Positions 25,351 through 36,204 of a stretch of DNA of 64,000 bases are shown piece after piece; within the stretch, counting starts at the first letter, position 1; every line of letters starts with the position of its first letter. The notes below the pieces were generated by a model that made no database searches, was not told the DNA's origin, and was given only the letters and a program-made list of their open reading frames with translations. This DNA is from Megamerina dolium. Taxonomy: Eukaryota > Arthropoda > Insecta > Diptera > Megamerinidae. Where the stretch lies: assembly GCA_963854835.1 (NCBI GenBank), contig OY978530.1, positions 19,929,437 through 19,993,436 on the forward strand, read 5' to 3'. The translations under genes and the position numbers were made by a program.

Positions 25351-26362
25351 GGGACTAACAAAAGTTCGGTAAACTTATTATTATTTATTGTTATTTTTAA
25401 TCTGCAGTATTTTTTTCTTTTCTATATAATCAATTAATTTTTAAAATCTATAGATCCACTGATCAAAGAAATCCTTAAAGTCATGTTTTTGTAGCTTGTT
25501 AAGTTCTACGTTATCCACATTGACTATCTCTGCATTGCTACCGAAGACTTTTCCCCTCAAATGTTTTTTGAATGTTTGGAAATAAACAGGAATCACAAAG
25601 CGCCAGATCCGGGGAATATGGTGACGGGCAAATTTCTTCGGTCCCAGAAAGTGCAATAAGGTTACTTGTCATTTAAGTAGTGTGAGATGGCGAATTATCA
25701 TGGTGCAAAAAGTACCGGCACATGTCCTTTTTGTTTCTGTTACCCAACAAATTTTTGAACGCTTTTGGTAAGCAGTATTTAGGGGAATAACAGCTACAAT
25801 TCTTGCTCTAGCGAAGTAAACCGAAATCACCATTTTCATTACTGACTTTTGTTGCCTTGCTTTAACAGGTGGATTTAGGCCTTTTGAGTTCCATACCATT
25901 GACTGCTGTTTAGTGTCCGGGTCATACTTGTAAAACCAAGCTTCGTCATCTGTTGCTATCATACTTAGGTTGCTAAACTCTCCGTTTTCGGATTTTCTTA
26001 GAAAATATTGACAAAAAAAAAACTCGAGCTTCTTTCTGACTATCATTCAATATTCGTGAGACCCATGGAGCAGATTTCTTTGTAATGAGAGAGATGCGTT
26101 CGTTCCATATGCTGTTTAGAATTCACTAAAAATTTCTATAGGCTTAAGTTGACATCGAAATCAGTAAAGAATTTCTTCTGACGTTGGTGGCGGAATTTCC
26201 AACAACCTTTTGTCAGTAATTTTACGTTTTCTCATCTCCATTCTTACCGATTTTTCTGAAATTTAGAATGGCATATTGTTAGATTACCACAAAACGTTCA
26301 CTATTTTCAATTCTTCAAAATCACATAAAGTATTATCAATCTACCAAAGTTTTGTTAGTCCC
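25351..26362 (-). mobile_element. Mariner-type element, degenerate
   Basis: The ends gggactaacaaaagttcggta (left) and its complement at 26342-26362 form imperfect terminal inverted repeats. The boundary dinucleotide cannot be fixed because the right side abuts the RTE B2 target duplication. Confidence 0.75.
25441..26300 (-). pseudogene. Mariner transposase remnant
   Basis: The block 26046-25669 contains IATDDEAWFYKYDPDTKQQS, matching the first-Asp motif TGDE-W-Y-YDPETKQQS of mariner transposases, then PPVKARQQKSVMKMVISVYF. Downstream blocks carry frame-shifted residues of the second-Asp (HHDNSPSH-like) and final region. Multiple stops and frameshifts are present. Sequence between 26300 and 26050 is the decayed DNA-binding part. 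The length of the element is near that of a full mariner. Confidence 0.75.
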
Positions 26363-26372
26363 TTCGTATATA

Positions 26373-29300
26373 CTTACTTACTTATGTGGCCATAACAACC
26401 GAATATCGATTTAGGCCGAAAATAATATGCTTCGCCAGTCATCTCTGTTCTTCGCTAGCTGGCGCCAGTTAGAAATTCCAAGCGCCGTCAGGTTCTCCAG
26501 TACTTGGTCTTTCCACCGGAGGTTTGGTCTTCCTCTTTTGCGTCGTCCTCCAGCGGGTTCCGAATATAACACCTTCTTAGCTGGAGCGTGTTCTTCCATT
26601 CGCTCGACATGACCTAGCCAGCGCAGCCGCTGGATTTTGATGCGCTTTACTATGTCAATATCGGCATACAGCTCGTACAGCTCATGGTTGTACCTTATTC
26701 GGTACTCGCCACCAACGCAAATAGGTCCAAAGATCTTGCGTAGGACTTTTCTCTCGAAAACTCCAAGTATTCGCTCATCCGAGGTGGAAATTGTCCAGGC
26801 TTCAGCGCCATATGTTAGGACAGGCATGATGAGAGACTTGTAGAGTGTAGTTTTCGTTCTTCGAGAGAGGGCTCGACTTCTCAATTGCTTACTCAGCCCA
26901 AAGTAACACCTGTTAGCAAGAGTTATCCTACGCATGATCTCCAAGCTGACGTCATTACTGCTGTTAATGCTGGTTCCAAGATAGACAAAGTCCCTTACTA
27001 CTTCAAAAGCGTAGTTGTCAACAGTGACGTGCTGTCCAAGACGCCGGGACTCTTTGTTTGTTGACACTAGATACTTCGTCTTGCCCTCGTTCACCGTGAG
27101 ACCCATCCGACGCGACTCTCTTTCCAACTCTGAGAATGCTGCACTGACTGCTCGCGTGTTCATGCCAATTATGTCAATATCGTCGGCATACGCTAACAGC
27201 ATGACACTTTTGTTGAAGATAGTGCCATTATGTCGTAGATCAGCAGCTCGTATTATTTTCTCCATAATAAGATTGAAGAAGTCGCACGATAACGAATCAC
27301 CTTGTCTGAAACCCCGTTCGGTATTAAACGGTGCGGAGAGGTCCTTCCCAATTTTCACTGCACAACGGGAGTTATGCAGTGTCATTCTACAAAGTCGAAT
27401 GAGCTTTGCAGGAATACCGAACTCAGACATTGTTGCGTAGAGGTAATCCCTTACCGGACTGTCGAAAGCGGCTTTATAATCAACAAATAGGTGGTGTGTG
27501 TCGATCTGTTTTTCTTGGGTCTTCTCCAGGATTTGGCGCAGTGTGAAAATCTGGTCGATGGTGGATTTACCAGGTCTGAAGCCACACTGATAAGGTCCAA
27601 TCAGGTTGCTGAGCATAGGCTTCAATCTTTCACAGAGTACGCTCGATAGAACCTTGTACGCGATGCTCAGGAGACTTATTCCACGGTAGTTGGCGCAAAT
27701 TGTGGGGTCTCCTTTTTTATGTACAGGACAGAGAACACTGAGCCTCCAATCATCAGGCATGCTTTCATCCGACCATATTCTGCTTATGAGCTGGTGCATG
27801 CGGGTGAGCAGCTCATCGCCTCCGGTCTTAAACAACTCGGCAGGCAGGCCATCAGCACCTGCAGCTTTGTTGTTCTTCAGCCTTAAAATGGCCGTTTCAA
27901 CCTCGTCATAGTCGGGTGGTGGAACATCAACACCATCATCTGTAATTGGGGTTATCGGGCATTCTCCTCCACTGGCGGAATTGTTCGTAGCATCGCCATT
28001 CAGTAACGTGGAGAAGTGTTCCCTCCATAGGCTCAGTACACTCTGGACATCCGTAACCAGATTCCCATTTCCATCACGACAAGAAGAGGCTCCGGGATTT
28101 AAACCTCCACTCAGGCGCTTGATCTTTTCAAAGAATTTTCGAGTCTCATTCTTGTCGGTACACATCTCTATCTCCTCACACTCGCGTCTTTCCAACTCCC
28201 TCTTCTTGCGCCTGAAAAGACGTCTCTCTGCACTCCTTTTCTCTCTATACCGCTCCTTAACAGCTCGCGTTACGCCTGCACGCAGGGTTTTTTTGTAGGC
28301 GGCGTCTTTCTCTGCGGTAGCGTCGCGACACTCCTGATCATACCACTCATTCCTCAGAGGCCGGTAGTAACCGATTACCTCCTCGGCAGCAGTAGTCATG
28401 GAGTGGGATATATGTGTCCACCGTGCGCATGTATCATCAAGTGGGGGAGTGTTCTGCATAAGCAGATCCGATAGTCGAGTGGAAAATGCATCTGCTGTCT
28501 CTGGTGATTGCAGCTTACTGACGTCGAGCTTTCTCTGTGTGGGACTTCTCTTGTTATTTGCGACACATAAGCGTGTGCGCACCTTAGCTGCAACAAGGTA
28601 GTGATCCGAGTCGATGTTGGCACCACGGATCGATTTCACGTCCATCACACTGGAAGCATGCCTTCCGTCAATCAACACATGATCAATTTGGTTTCTTGTA
28701 CGATGATCTGGAGACAGCCATGTCGCTTTGTGGATGTCGAGATGCTGGAATCTGGTACCACCAATTACCATGTTTCGTGCTGCGGCGAAGTCAATCAGCC
28801 TCATTCCGTTATCGGAGGTGTTCTGGTGGAGGCTGAATTTTCCGACAGTTGGACCAAAGGTACCTTCCTTGCCCACCCTGGCATTAAAGTCGCCAAGCAC
28901 GATTTTGATATCGTGGCGGGGGCAGCGGTCATAAGCTTCTTCGAGGCGCTGAAAGAAGCTCTCCTTGGTCACATTGTCCTTCTCATCCGTCGGAGCGTGG
29001 GCACATATAAGGCTGATGTTGAAAAATTTTGCCTTGATGCGGATTGTGGCCAGCCGTTCGTTCACAGGCGTGAACTGCGAGACAAGATGTCGTAGTCTCT
29101 TGCTGACCAAAAATCCACATCCTAATTCGTGCCTTTCAGCATGGCAACTGTAGTAGATGTCACAGGACGCTCTTTTGGAGCAGCCCTGTCCTGTCCATCG
29201 CATTTCCTGGAGAGCGGTGATGTCAGCTCTGTATTTTTCGAGGACATCAACCAGCTGGATAGAGGCACCCTCCCTATAAAGGGATCGGACATTCCAGGTG

Positions 29301-29734
29301 CATATCCGTAAATCGTGGTCCTTTTTTCGTTTGCGGGGGTCATCAACAAAAACGGTAGTCCTTCTCCGAGGCATATTTGTTTTTTTCATTGGGGGGGTTT
29401 TTTATGTGGCGGGTCCCAAACCCAACGCACAACCTCTAACCGAGGAGATTTTCGCCACTCACTTCAGCCGCCTCCCAGCGGGTGCCAGGAAGACGTTGCC
29501 CGGTGGTCGCCACATGGAGGGCCCCCATTAATAATAATGAAAGCGCCATCACAGAGTAAGCAGAGCAAGCTATATGACTACCCCTCATTAACAAATAAAG
29601 GTATCATCACATAGCGCTCAGATCAAACTACATGACAGCCAGTGAGTTGACTTGCGATGAGTTCAACAAGGATTGCGCTAGCCCCACCTGGTTGAGGCAG
29701 TTAGACACGTTACCTTGCGAAAACACCACCAGAC
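26373..29734 (-). mobile_element. RTE retrotransposon, full length, 8-bp target duplication (copy B2)
   Basis: A 3362-bp element. Target duplication cgtatata is at 26365-26372 and 29735-29742. The 3' tail is two or three TTAC units at the left end (reads as TAAG on the sense strand), as usual for RTE. A 345-bp 5' UTR precedes an uninterrupted ORF. The 3' UTR is only about 38 bp including the tail. Confidence 0.97.
26411..29389 (-). CDS. RTE ORF2: APE endonuclease and reverse transcriptase
   Basis: A 992-residue open frame. Residues 28-272 form the apurinic-type endonuclease: TWN at 31-33, LQEMRW at 60-65, LGDFNAR at 165-171, QIDHVLID at 234-241 and SDHYL at 261-265, so the catalytic Asn, Glu, Asp and His are all present. 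Residues 360-430 are basic and likely coiled. RT spans about 500-770, with VDYKAAFDS at 636-644, GFRQGDSLS at 693-701 and YADD at 734-737. The C-terminus ends in a conserved Gly-Arg-Arg-Lys-rich and Trp-rich block (RGRPNLRWKDQVLENL). It nicks the target and copies element RNA in the nucleus. I chose the ATG at 29389 because it follows a C-rich leader shared by all copies. No inactivating change is visible. Confidence 0.96.
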   Translation of the reverse strand: MKKTNMPRRRTTVFVDDPRKRKKDHDLRICTWNVRSLYREGASIQLVDVLEKYRADITALQEMRWTGQGCSKRASCDIYYSCHAERHELGCGFLVSKRLRHLVSQFTPVNERLATIRIKAKFFNISLICAHAPTDEKDNVTKESFFQRLEEAYDRCPRHDIKIVLGDFNARVGKEGTFGPTVGKFSLHQNTSDNGMRLIDFAAARNMVIGGTRFQHLDIHKATWLSPDHRTRNQIDHVLIDGRHASSVMDVKSIRGANIDSDHYLVAAKVRTRLCVANNKRSPTQRKLDVSKLQSPETADAFSTRLSDLLMQNTPPLDDTCARWTHISHSMTTAAEEVIGYYRPLRNEWYDQECRDATAEKDAAYKKTLRAGVTRAVKERYREKRSAERRLFRRKKRELERRECEEIEMCTDKNETRKFFEKIKRLSGGLNPGASSCRDGNGNLVTDVQSVLSLWREHFSTLLNGDATNNSASGGECPITPITDDGVDVPPPDYDEVETAILRLKNNKAAGADGLPAELFKTGGDELLTRMHQLISRIWSDESMPDDWRLSVLCPVHKKGDPTICANYRGISLLSIAYKVLSSVLCERLKPMLSNLIGPYQCGFRPGKSTIDQIFTLRQILEKTQEKQIDTHHLFVDYKAAFDSPVRDYLYATMSEFGIPAKLIRLCRMTLHNSRCAVKIGKDLSAPFNTERGFRQGDSLSCDFFNLIMEKIIRAADLRHNGTIFNKSVMLLAYADDIDIIGMNTRAVSAAFSELERESRRMGLTVNEGKTKYLVSTNKESRRLGQHVTVDNYAFEVVRDFVYLGTSINSSNDVSLEIMRRITLANRCYFGLSKQLRSRALSRRTKTTLYKSLIMPVLTYGAEAWTISTSDERILGVFERKVLRKIFGPICVGGEYRIRYNHELYELYADIDIVKRIKIQRLRWLGHVERMEEHAPAKKVLYSEPAGGRRKRGRPNLRWKDQVLENLTALGISNWRQLAKNRDDWRSILFSA

Positions 29735-29742
29735 CGTATATA

Positions 29743-30079
29743 GTGATAATAATTTGAAAGTGATAATAATTTGAAAGAAAAACAGATGTGTTTTTTATAA
29801 CCCTAATTATTTATTCAATAATATATGCGATCATACTTTTTTTGTCTTTGTTTACATGAATGTGATATACATAAACATTCATTGTTAATTGTTATCACTT
29901 ATTCTAAAGTGACCCCAAGCATAGGGATGTGTTCCATCTTCTCTAATATAACGCTTATCTTCATTATTGCTTAATACTACTTTTGACCACAGTTGTGTAT
30001 ATAATGCATGGACTTTAGATTTAAAAAAACATTTTATCTTTATATATCGGATTTTGAAATAAACATTTTTCATAATCAT
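29743..30079. other. AT-rich segment, possible gypsy 3' end
   Basis: A 17-bp tandem duplication (gtgataataatttgaaa) starts at 29743. Weak continuation of the gypsy integrase tail is seen near 30080. No LTR could be defined. Confidence 0.4.
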
Positions 30080-31760
30080 CTATCTTGAAAGTTTTAATCC
30101 TAGTAGTCGGTTTCGTTTCACATACATGATTTGTCCACGCAGATATTGTTTAGGTTCGCATTTGCCTTTATTGTGGTGCTTTAAGTCTTTTTGCTATTTC
30201 TTCTGTAGTGTCTCAATGTTTGAATTCCTAACCTTTTCGTAATCGTCTGGTGTAAATCCTACATTTCTTCTAAAAAATAGGTCTCCTGGGTTTTTTTCCT
30301 GTCACTGAATGTATTGTATGATCGTATTCTGATACAGAGCGCTCTAAAAGTTCCTAAAAGTCCCTATGTGTTCCGCTATCTTCGAGACATCGCATTATTA
30401 TTATTAGTGGAAACGTTCAACCTGTCCGTTAGCTTGACTTTTGTATGGGGGTAATGTGTAGATATCAATACCTAATTCATCTTTCATCATAAATTTTATT
30501 GCGCCTGAGTTTAGGGATGATTCATTGTCGATAATTATAGATTTTGGAGCACCGAATGAAAACATAATTTCTCTAAGTGGTCGTCTTACGTCTTCTATTG
30601 ATTTGATTTTCAATATTTTTGTTTGGGCATACTTTGTAAACTTATCAACTGCTGTCATTACTACCTTTTTTTCTGTCGGAAATAAGTCTATGTGTACTGT
30701 GTGTTCTGGGAAGTTCGGTATTGGTGTTTCGCCTAATTTGATCTGATTTGGATGTCTTTCGCATTTATTTTATTCGCATGTTTGGGAAATTTTCGTTATT
30801 TTCTTTATTTTATTAATCATTGTGGGAAAAAAGTATTTTTCGAGTATCTGCGATTTGTTCTCAAGAGCGTTTCGGTGAGCTCGGTTGTGAATTTCAAGGA
30901 TTATGTTTTCCTGTTCTTGTTCGTCAGTTATATCTTGAACCAGTTTTTGGGTATAGTGTGCTTTGTAATTAGAAAAATGTATGGGTAATTTCTAAGTGAA
31001 TTTAGCGACCAAATAATTGCCAAAATTTCTTTTTCATTTGTGGCATAGTTTTCTGTGGTTTTTGAAAGTGATCTTGCGATGAATGTTATCGGTTTGTCGT
31101 TTTGCAACAGAACTGCTCCGATTGCATAATCGGAGACATCTGTAGTTAATTCGAATTCTTTTTCGAAATTGGGATGAGAAAGAATTACTTCCTCTGAAAT
31201 TAGTGCATTTTTAATTTTGTTGAAACACTCAATTGCGTTTTCGTCAAGATTGACTGATTTAGTTTTAGAAGCATGCTTGGGCACTCGTCCATCTTACCCT
31301 CGTAAAAGGTTTGTTAGAGGTTTTACGATTTTAGCATAGTCTCTAACGAATCTCCTGTAATAGCCTGATATTCCAAAGAATGAACGAAGTTCTATTATCG
31401 TTTTCGGTACACGCATTTTTACTATAGATTCCACTTTGGAAGGATTGGTTTGTCTTCAATTTATTCCTACAACATACCCTAAAAATTCTACTTCTTTTTC
31501 TAAGAACTCGCATTTGTCCAACTGTACTTTCATGTTTGCAGCTTCAAGTGTTCTTATAACTATTCTCAAATTTTCAATATGTTCCTCTAAGTTTTTCCTA
31601 AAAATAATTATGTCGTCAAAGTACACCTTTTTCCTTCGTGCTGCCGAAGTATGTCGTCTAACGCTGTCTGGAAAATGGCCGGGGCAATATTTTTCCAAGG
31701 TTGGCAAGGACTATTTCTATTTCTGGGATTAGGTATCTATCGGGGACGGTGACGTCATTT
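30080..31760 (-). pseudogene. Gypsy-type pol (RT, RNase H, integrase), broken
   Basis: 31707-31456 holds the RT motif YFDDIIIF and the following LDKCEFLEKEVEFLGYVV. 31284-30928 is the RNase H start (FELTTDVSDYAIGAVLLQND, SLSKTTENYATNEKEILAI). 30658-30404 is the integrase core (MTAVDKFTKYAQTKIL, FSFGAPKSIIIDNESSLNS, YKSQANGQVERFH, with the catalytic second Asp and Glu neighbourhood). 30400-30080 is the C-terminal domain. Stops and frameshifts separate all blocks, and the RNase H to integrase interval is shortened. Confidence 0.8.
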
Positions 31761-32178
31761 AGTTTTCGATAATCAATTATTGAATAAATTGGAGTATCAT
31801 TAGTTGTTCGAATTTCACCTTAATTTGCAATAGTGTAAAACAAGCTTCTATTTGGGTCGGAAAACAAATGTGGACAGCTTTTAATTAAGCTTAGTAGTTT
31901 TTTTTTTTTGTTTTACCGTCAAGTCTGAAGGACGCAAATTATTGTTAATTTACATCTTGCGCAACCTGTTGCTTTAAGGGAATAACAAAATTTTGAAGAC
32001 TTCTCATTACATTCTTATCTGTGTGTATAACAGCTTCTGACTGCTTTAAAGTATCGTTGCCTATGATGCCGTGGAAAGACCTTAGGCCAGGTAAAATTAA
32101 GAATTTTAATTGCGGTGCTTGTGGTCCAAAATAGTTCCAAATATGTGGTGGTCTATTTCGATTTTTCCCGCTATCGAA
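31761..32178 (-). pseudogene. Gypsy-type protease/RT N-terminal region, heavily decayed
   Basis: Fragments of the expected protease and RT start are likely present in this interval because gag and RT flank it, but stops in all frames prevent motif assignment. Confidence 0.35.
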
Positions 32179-32954
32179 TTAATGAAAATGGTTCTGTATT
32201 GGTATTTCGGTATTTGTGAAGAATATTCTTTGCATCTTATTTGGTGGTTGAGTTTGTTGAGTCAGTGGTCGTTTTTGGCCAGAATTGTTTTGTTGAACAT
32301 GGGGTCTGTTTTGGTAATTTATAAGCCCTGTCCGCATTGAGGAAAATGCGGACAAGCACAAAATGGTAATTCTGAGGTTTCAACGAGTATTGGTATTGTC
32401 CTATTCTATACGAAATGAATAGTGCTTTGGGGGATGGCCAATAAGCCAATTCAGGATAAAATATCTTTAGTGGTCTTGGTGGTGCTATTTTATAATTGGG
32501 TTAACTATTTTGTGCGTAGTTCATACGGAATATCATGTTATCAATTTTTTGACACAAATTAAGTGCTTGTGGGAGTGAATTTGGCTCCCGCATGCTGAGT
32601 AAACGAGGAAGGCCATTGCGAGCAAGGAATCTTCGCTTAGATCAAGACTAGCACTTTTATCTAGTATCAGTGGTAAATGTTCATACACTTTTTGGTAAAT
32701 CTCTTGAATGGAAATGGATTTCTTTGAGCCAAGGTGGAAAGTTGGTACTCTAGGGTACCAATATCTCTTTTGTCTGAACAGTGCATCATTACACTTCTTT
32801 ATTTTACCCCAGTTTAATGAAGTTTTATAAGATTCGAGAGCGGTGTCCGCTTCTCCAACAATTTTGTGCCTAACCATGTGGAGGATTGCATAGTATTTGG
32901 GAGTGCCCCTTAAATTTTCGTAGACCGAGAATATCCTGGCCATAGATTTTCTCC

Positions 32955-34567
32955 AGAGGTGCACTCAAAATGATTGAAGGATGGTGTACGGAACAAGGTC
33001 TCTCTGTAAATGCTAGTAAGTCGGAAACAGTACTCTTTACTAAAAGGAGGACTGGACTAACAATAGACCCTCCTAGGCTTTTTGGATCGAACATCAACGT
33101 CTCCAAGGAATTAAAGTAAGATCCAGAAGGGCAAGCGGGTATTGCATCAGTGTAAGAAAGTGTTTGGTCTCATGTGGGGAATTACTCCCAGAGCAGCGCA
33201 CTGGATCTGCACAACGATGGTCAGGCACTTAATAACGTATGATGCTGTGGTCTGGTGGCCTAAGGTCACCCAAAAGACCTCGAAAAGCAAGTTAGATAGG
33301 GTGCAAAGAATGGCTTGTACTGGGATTACCGGAGCTATCCGGACGACCCCAGTAGAAGCATTGGAAGTCTTTCTCGGGCTGCAGCCGTTGGACTTGCATA
33401 TTACGAAGTCAACGCCATTAACAGCATTACGTCTGAAGACAACAAAAAATTGGTATGGATTCAGCACGGAGATAGGGCACAGGGGCATCCTGTCACTGTT
33501 ATATAGCAGTGTAAAGGAGGTGCAAATGCCAATGGTGGGAATGGTTAGGCTGAAGATGACTGAAAAGTCACACAGAACACTCATTGAAGACGGCCTCACA
33601 CATAATGTATGTGAGGAAAATGACATCAGTATTTACACAGATGGTTCATTAATGGATGACAGAGCGGGTGCTGGAATCTTCTCTAAAGAGTTGGGACTGG
33701 CATGCACTCTGAATCTGGGAAGATACGTATCGGTCTATCAAGCAGAAATGCTTGGTCTAATGCATGCGCTAGAACATCTACTGGATGGAAAGGTGCAAGG
33801 TAAGAAAATCTTGCTAGCACTCGATAACCAGGCGGTGGTCAGGCGACTGCAACAGCCTACGGTATCTTCTAAGTTGACGCTCGAATGTGTTCTGAAAATT
33901 AAAGGATGTGCTCGTAGTAATGCGAATGCTCTTAGGTGGTTGCAGGGACACATTGGTATAGAAAAAAATGAAGCTGCAGACGCCTTAGCTAGACAAGGAT
34001 CTGAAGCTGAATTTTATGGACCGGAACCAGTAGTTGCTCTTAGCAGCGGGACGGTGAAGGCAAAGGTCGAAGAATGGATAAAGAAACTCCATCTCACAAG
34101 ATGGGAGAGCTTATCCACTTGTAGACAGGCAAAGGCTTCGTTGAGGCTATCGAAAGGCAGTGAATCGGGAAAGGCTCACAGTCTAGGACGATTAAATATA
34201 AGCTGGTTGACTGCATTAATAACTGGGCAGGGCAGCTTCAGGTACCACCTCAGCAAGATGGGTCTTGTTGAAGGGGAGGATGCTGACATTTGCAGATTAT
34301 GCATTGAAGAGGAAGAGACAGCGGCGCACATAGTGTGCCAGTGTCCTGCATTGGCAAGCAGTAGGATGTCCACACTGGGTCGCCAATTTATTGATGAACT
34401 CGAAATGTGGAACACAAAGACATGCTTGAAATAACGCGTGATGTTATTATGAGGAAGGAAGTAGAAAAATTCTTCAACCCAACAAATAATTAACACACGA
34501 TTTGAGGGACGAAAAGGGACCCATATAAGTGGTTTGATTCGGCTAATCCCTAAAATATATATATAAG
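32955..34567 (+). mobile_element. LOA-type 3' copy in gypsy gag (A4)
   Basis: 5'-truncated insertion flanked by ttctcc (32949-32954 and 34568-34573). It ends with a short TA tail like that of A1. Compared with A1 it lacks about 66 bp at 33117. Confidence 0.85.
33142..34434 (+). CDS. LOA ORF2 C-terminal part: RT thumb, RNase H, Cys knuckle (partial)
   Basis: A 430-codon open frame, the best-preserved C-terminus of this family in the window. The first 120 residues are RT thumb (IRTTPVEALEVFLGLQPLDL). RNase H spans about 165-310: IYTDGSLMDDRAGAGIFS supplies the first Asp, AEMLGLMHALEH the Glu, LLALDNQAVVRRL the second Asp and GHIGIEKNEAADALARQG the final Asp region. The Cys-rich tail [20 protein letters not shown] is near 390. 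The true N-terminus, endonuclease and RT core are absent, so it is a truncated relic without function despite being open. Confidence 0.85.
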   Translation: MHQCKKVFGLMWGITPRAAHWICTTMVRHLITYDAVVWWPKVTQKTSKSKLDRVQRMACTGITGAIRTTPVEALEVFLGLQPLDLHITKSTPLTALRLKTTKNWYGFSTEIGHRGILSLLYSSVKEVQMPMVGMVRLKMTEKSHRTLIEDGLTHNVCEENDISIYTDGSLMDDRAGAGIFSKELGLACTLNLGRYVSVYQAEMLGLMHALEHLLDGKVQGKKILLALDNQAVVRRLQQPTVSSKLTLECVLKIKGCARSNANALRWLQGHIGIEKNEAADALARQGSEAEFYGPEPVVALSSGTVKAKVEEWIKKLHLTRWESLSTCRQAKASLRLSKGSESGKAHSLGRLNISWLTALITGQGSFRYHLSKMGLVEGEDADICRLCIEEEETAAHIVCQCPALASSRMSTLGRQFIDELEMWNTKTCLK

Positions 34568-34838
34568 TTCTCCTGGTGACCCTGAAAGTTCCCTAAGACA
34601 TTTTACTATGTCTGGAATCCTGTCTAGTTTATGTGTATTTTCTCTGGTGAGTTCTACCTGACAATCTGTACCCTCATTGTCTAAAAAGGGATTTGAACTG
34701 TTAAGGTCACTAAGTCAGTTATCTGTCTTTGTAGTGTTTCGTCCACTGTCGGTGCAGTCTGGTTGGAAGTGGTTGGATTGTTAACATTTAGTCTATTAGG
34801 CTGGTTTGCTTGTTCGTCGGCAGTAATTTCAGGCATTT

Positions 34839-35084
34839 TACACAAATACAATTTCGGTTATTTAATTATTTTTAAATTGACTTATTATACACCAGAGGGA
34901 CCGGCTTTAAGGGCTACGGTTTAGCTGTGTGAGTTTTAGTTGTCGTTAGTGTGATTTTAGCAAATTTATCAAAAATTTAAATAAACTAATTTAATTTTAA
35001 TTTTTAATAGGGATTTTTGTAGAGTGTACTGGTATTAAAAGTATTATTATTAATTCCGAAGTATTATTATATTTATAACATTTC
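34839..35084. other. AT-rich, probable gypsy 5' leader
   Basis: Lies between the gypsy-type gag start and the BEL target duplication atttc. No primer-binding site could be named. Confidence 0.4.
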
Positions 35085-35130
35085 TGTTTAAGCATTAAAA
35101 CACTTAAACATATATATATATATATATATA

Positions 35131-36204
35131 AAGGCTTATCCATTTCGCGGTTTCAAAAGTATAGGGCTAGAATTCGACATCTGTCAAACTGAGTTTTTAA
35201 AACAATTTATTTGTTTTCAGCTCAAAGTCTGACATTTGCGAAAATGGATCGCTTAACTATCGCACAACGCATTCAAATTGTAAAAACCTACTACAAAAAT
35301 GGTGATTCTGCCACAGCCACATATCGTGCTTTAAGAGGAGATTATGGTTTACATAATCGTCCAACTACGCAAGCAATTGGCAAAATTGTGAAGAAATATG
35401 AAGAGACTGGATCGGTTACAGATATTGTAAGGCCTGTGCATCATCGTTTCGCTCGTACCACCGAAAATATCGCTGCTGTAAGTGAATGTGTCGATTCCTC
35501 GTCGTTCTCAGGAATTAGGACTGTCTTTCATTTCTCACTCGGTGGGTATGTTAACAAACAAAATTGTCGTATTTGGGGTTCTGAGAATCCTCAAGTAATT
35601 GAAGAGAGGCCACTACATCCACAAAAAGTCACTGCTTGGTGCGCTCTTTGAAAACGACGATGGAACGACTGTCACCGTCAATTCGGAGCGTTATGGTCAT
35701 ATGATAACCGACTTTTTTTTGCGTGCTATTGAAGAATACGACTTAGAGAATATGTGGTTTCAACAAGACGGTGCCACATGCCACACAACTCGAGCGAATA
35801 TGGCTTTATTGCAAGAGAAATTTTCTGGCCGCGTAATTTCTCGTCGTGGCGATATCAAGTGGCCACCAAGATCATGCGATTTGACACCGCTTGACTTTTT
35901 TTTGTGGGGCTACGCGAAAGACCGTGTTTATGCAGATAAACCTTTAACTCTTGAGCACCTAAAAACCAACATTCGTCGCGTTATTGCTGAGATACCGCCC
36001 AATATGTGTCAAAAAGTGGTCGAAAATTACCTCAAAAGAATCGATGCTTGCAACAATTCGCGTGGTGGTCATTTAAATGATGTAGTATTTCACACATAAT
36101 GTCAACGTTCAAACTTTATAATAAAAAAGAAATATCATGATAAAAAATATTTTATATGTGTTTTATTTACATTTACTTTTGAAACCGCAAAATGGATAAC
36201 CCTT
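35131..36204 (+). mobile_element. Tc1/mariner-superfamily element in BEL 5' LTR
   Basis: Ends aaggcttatccatttcgcgg and its near-complement are flanked by TA (35129-35130, 36205-36206), within a TA run of the LTR. Confidence 0.93.
35244..36099 (+). pseudogene. Tc1/mariner-type transposase, internal deletion
   Basis: Start at MDRLTIAQRIQIVKTYYKNG (35244). The helix-turn-helix part is intact to about residue 85 (KYEETGSVTDIVRPVHHR). It then jumps near 35530 to GGYVNKQNCRIWGSENPQV, losing roughly 80 residues that normally include the first catalytic Asp. A second small deletion after TAWCAL shifts the frame at about 35645. The C-terminal part keeps MWFQQDGATCHTT (second Asp) and PPRSCDLTPLDFFLWGY (third acidic motif). 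Not able to encode an active enzyme. Confidence 0.9.

Larger units (their letters stand above)
30080..34838 (-). mobile_element. Gypsy-type LTR retrotransposon, gag-pol remnant
   Basis: Colinear gag, RT, RNase H and integrase remnants on the minus strand, starting at about 34838 and ending at about 30080. It is split by the LOA copy at 32955-34567. No LTR pair is recognised; the 5' side is bounded by the BEL insertion at 35085. Confidence 0.8.
32179..34838 (-). pseudogene. Gypsy-type gag, split by LOA insertion
   Basis: The N-terminus starts at 34838 (MPEITADEQANQPNRLNV) and runs to about 34574. Coding resumes at about 32948 after the LOA insert and continues in 32964-32533 and 32449-32237. 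The last part is Gln/Asn/Pro-rich (NYQNRPHVQQNNSGQK). No CCHC knuckle is evident, as in 17.6/297-like gags. Frameshifts near 32890 and 32530 break it. Assignment as gag rests on position upstream of pol and composition. Confidence 0.55.

Noticed and set aside
27015..27440. 141-codon + strand frame (also at 8356-8781)
   Set aside because: It is the antisense shadow of the RTE reverse transcriptase and appears in each RTE copy for that reason.
28601..29095. 164-codon + strand frame
   Set aside because: Antisense shadow of the RTE endonuclease; no independent start context or motif.
32329..32354. 10-bp-arm palindrome in gypsy-type gag
   Set aside because: Arms are short and the flanking gag-like reading continues across it; chance is adequate.
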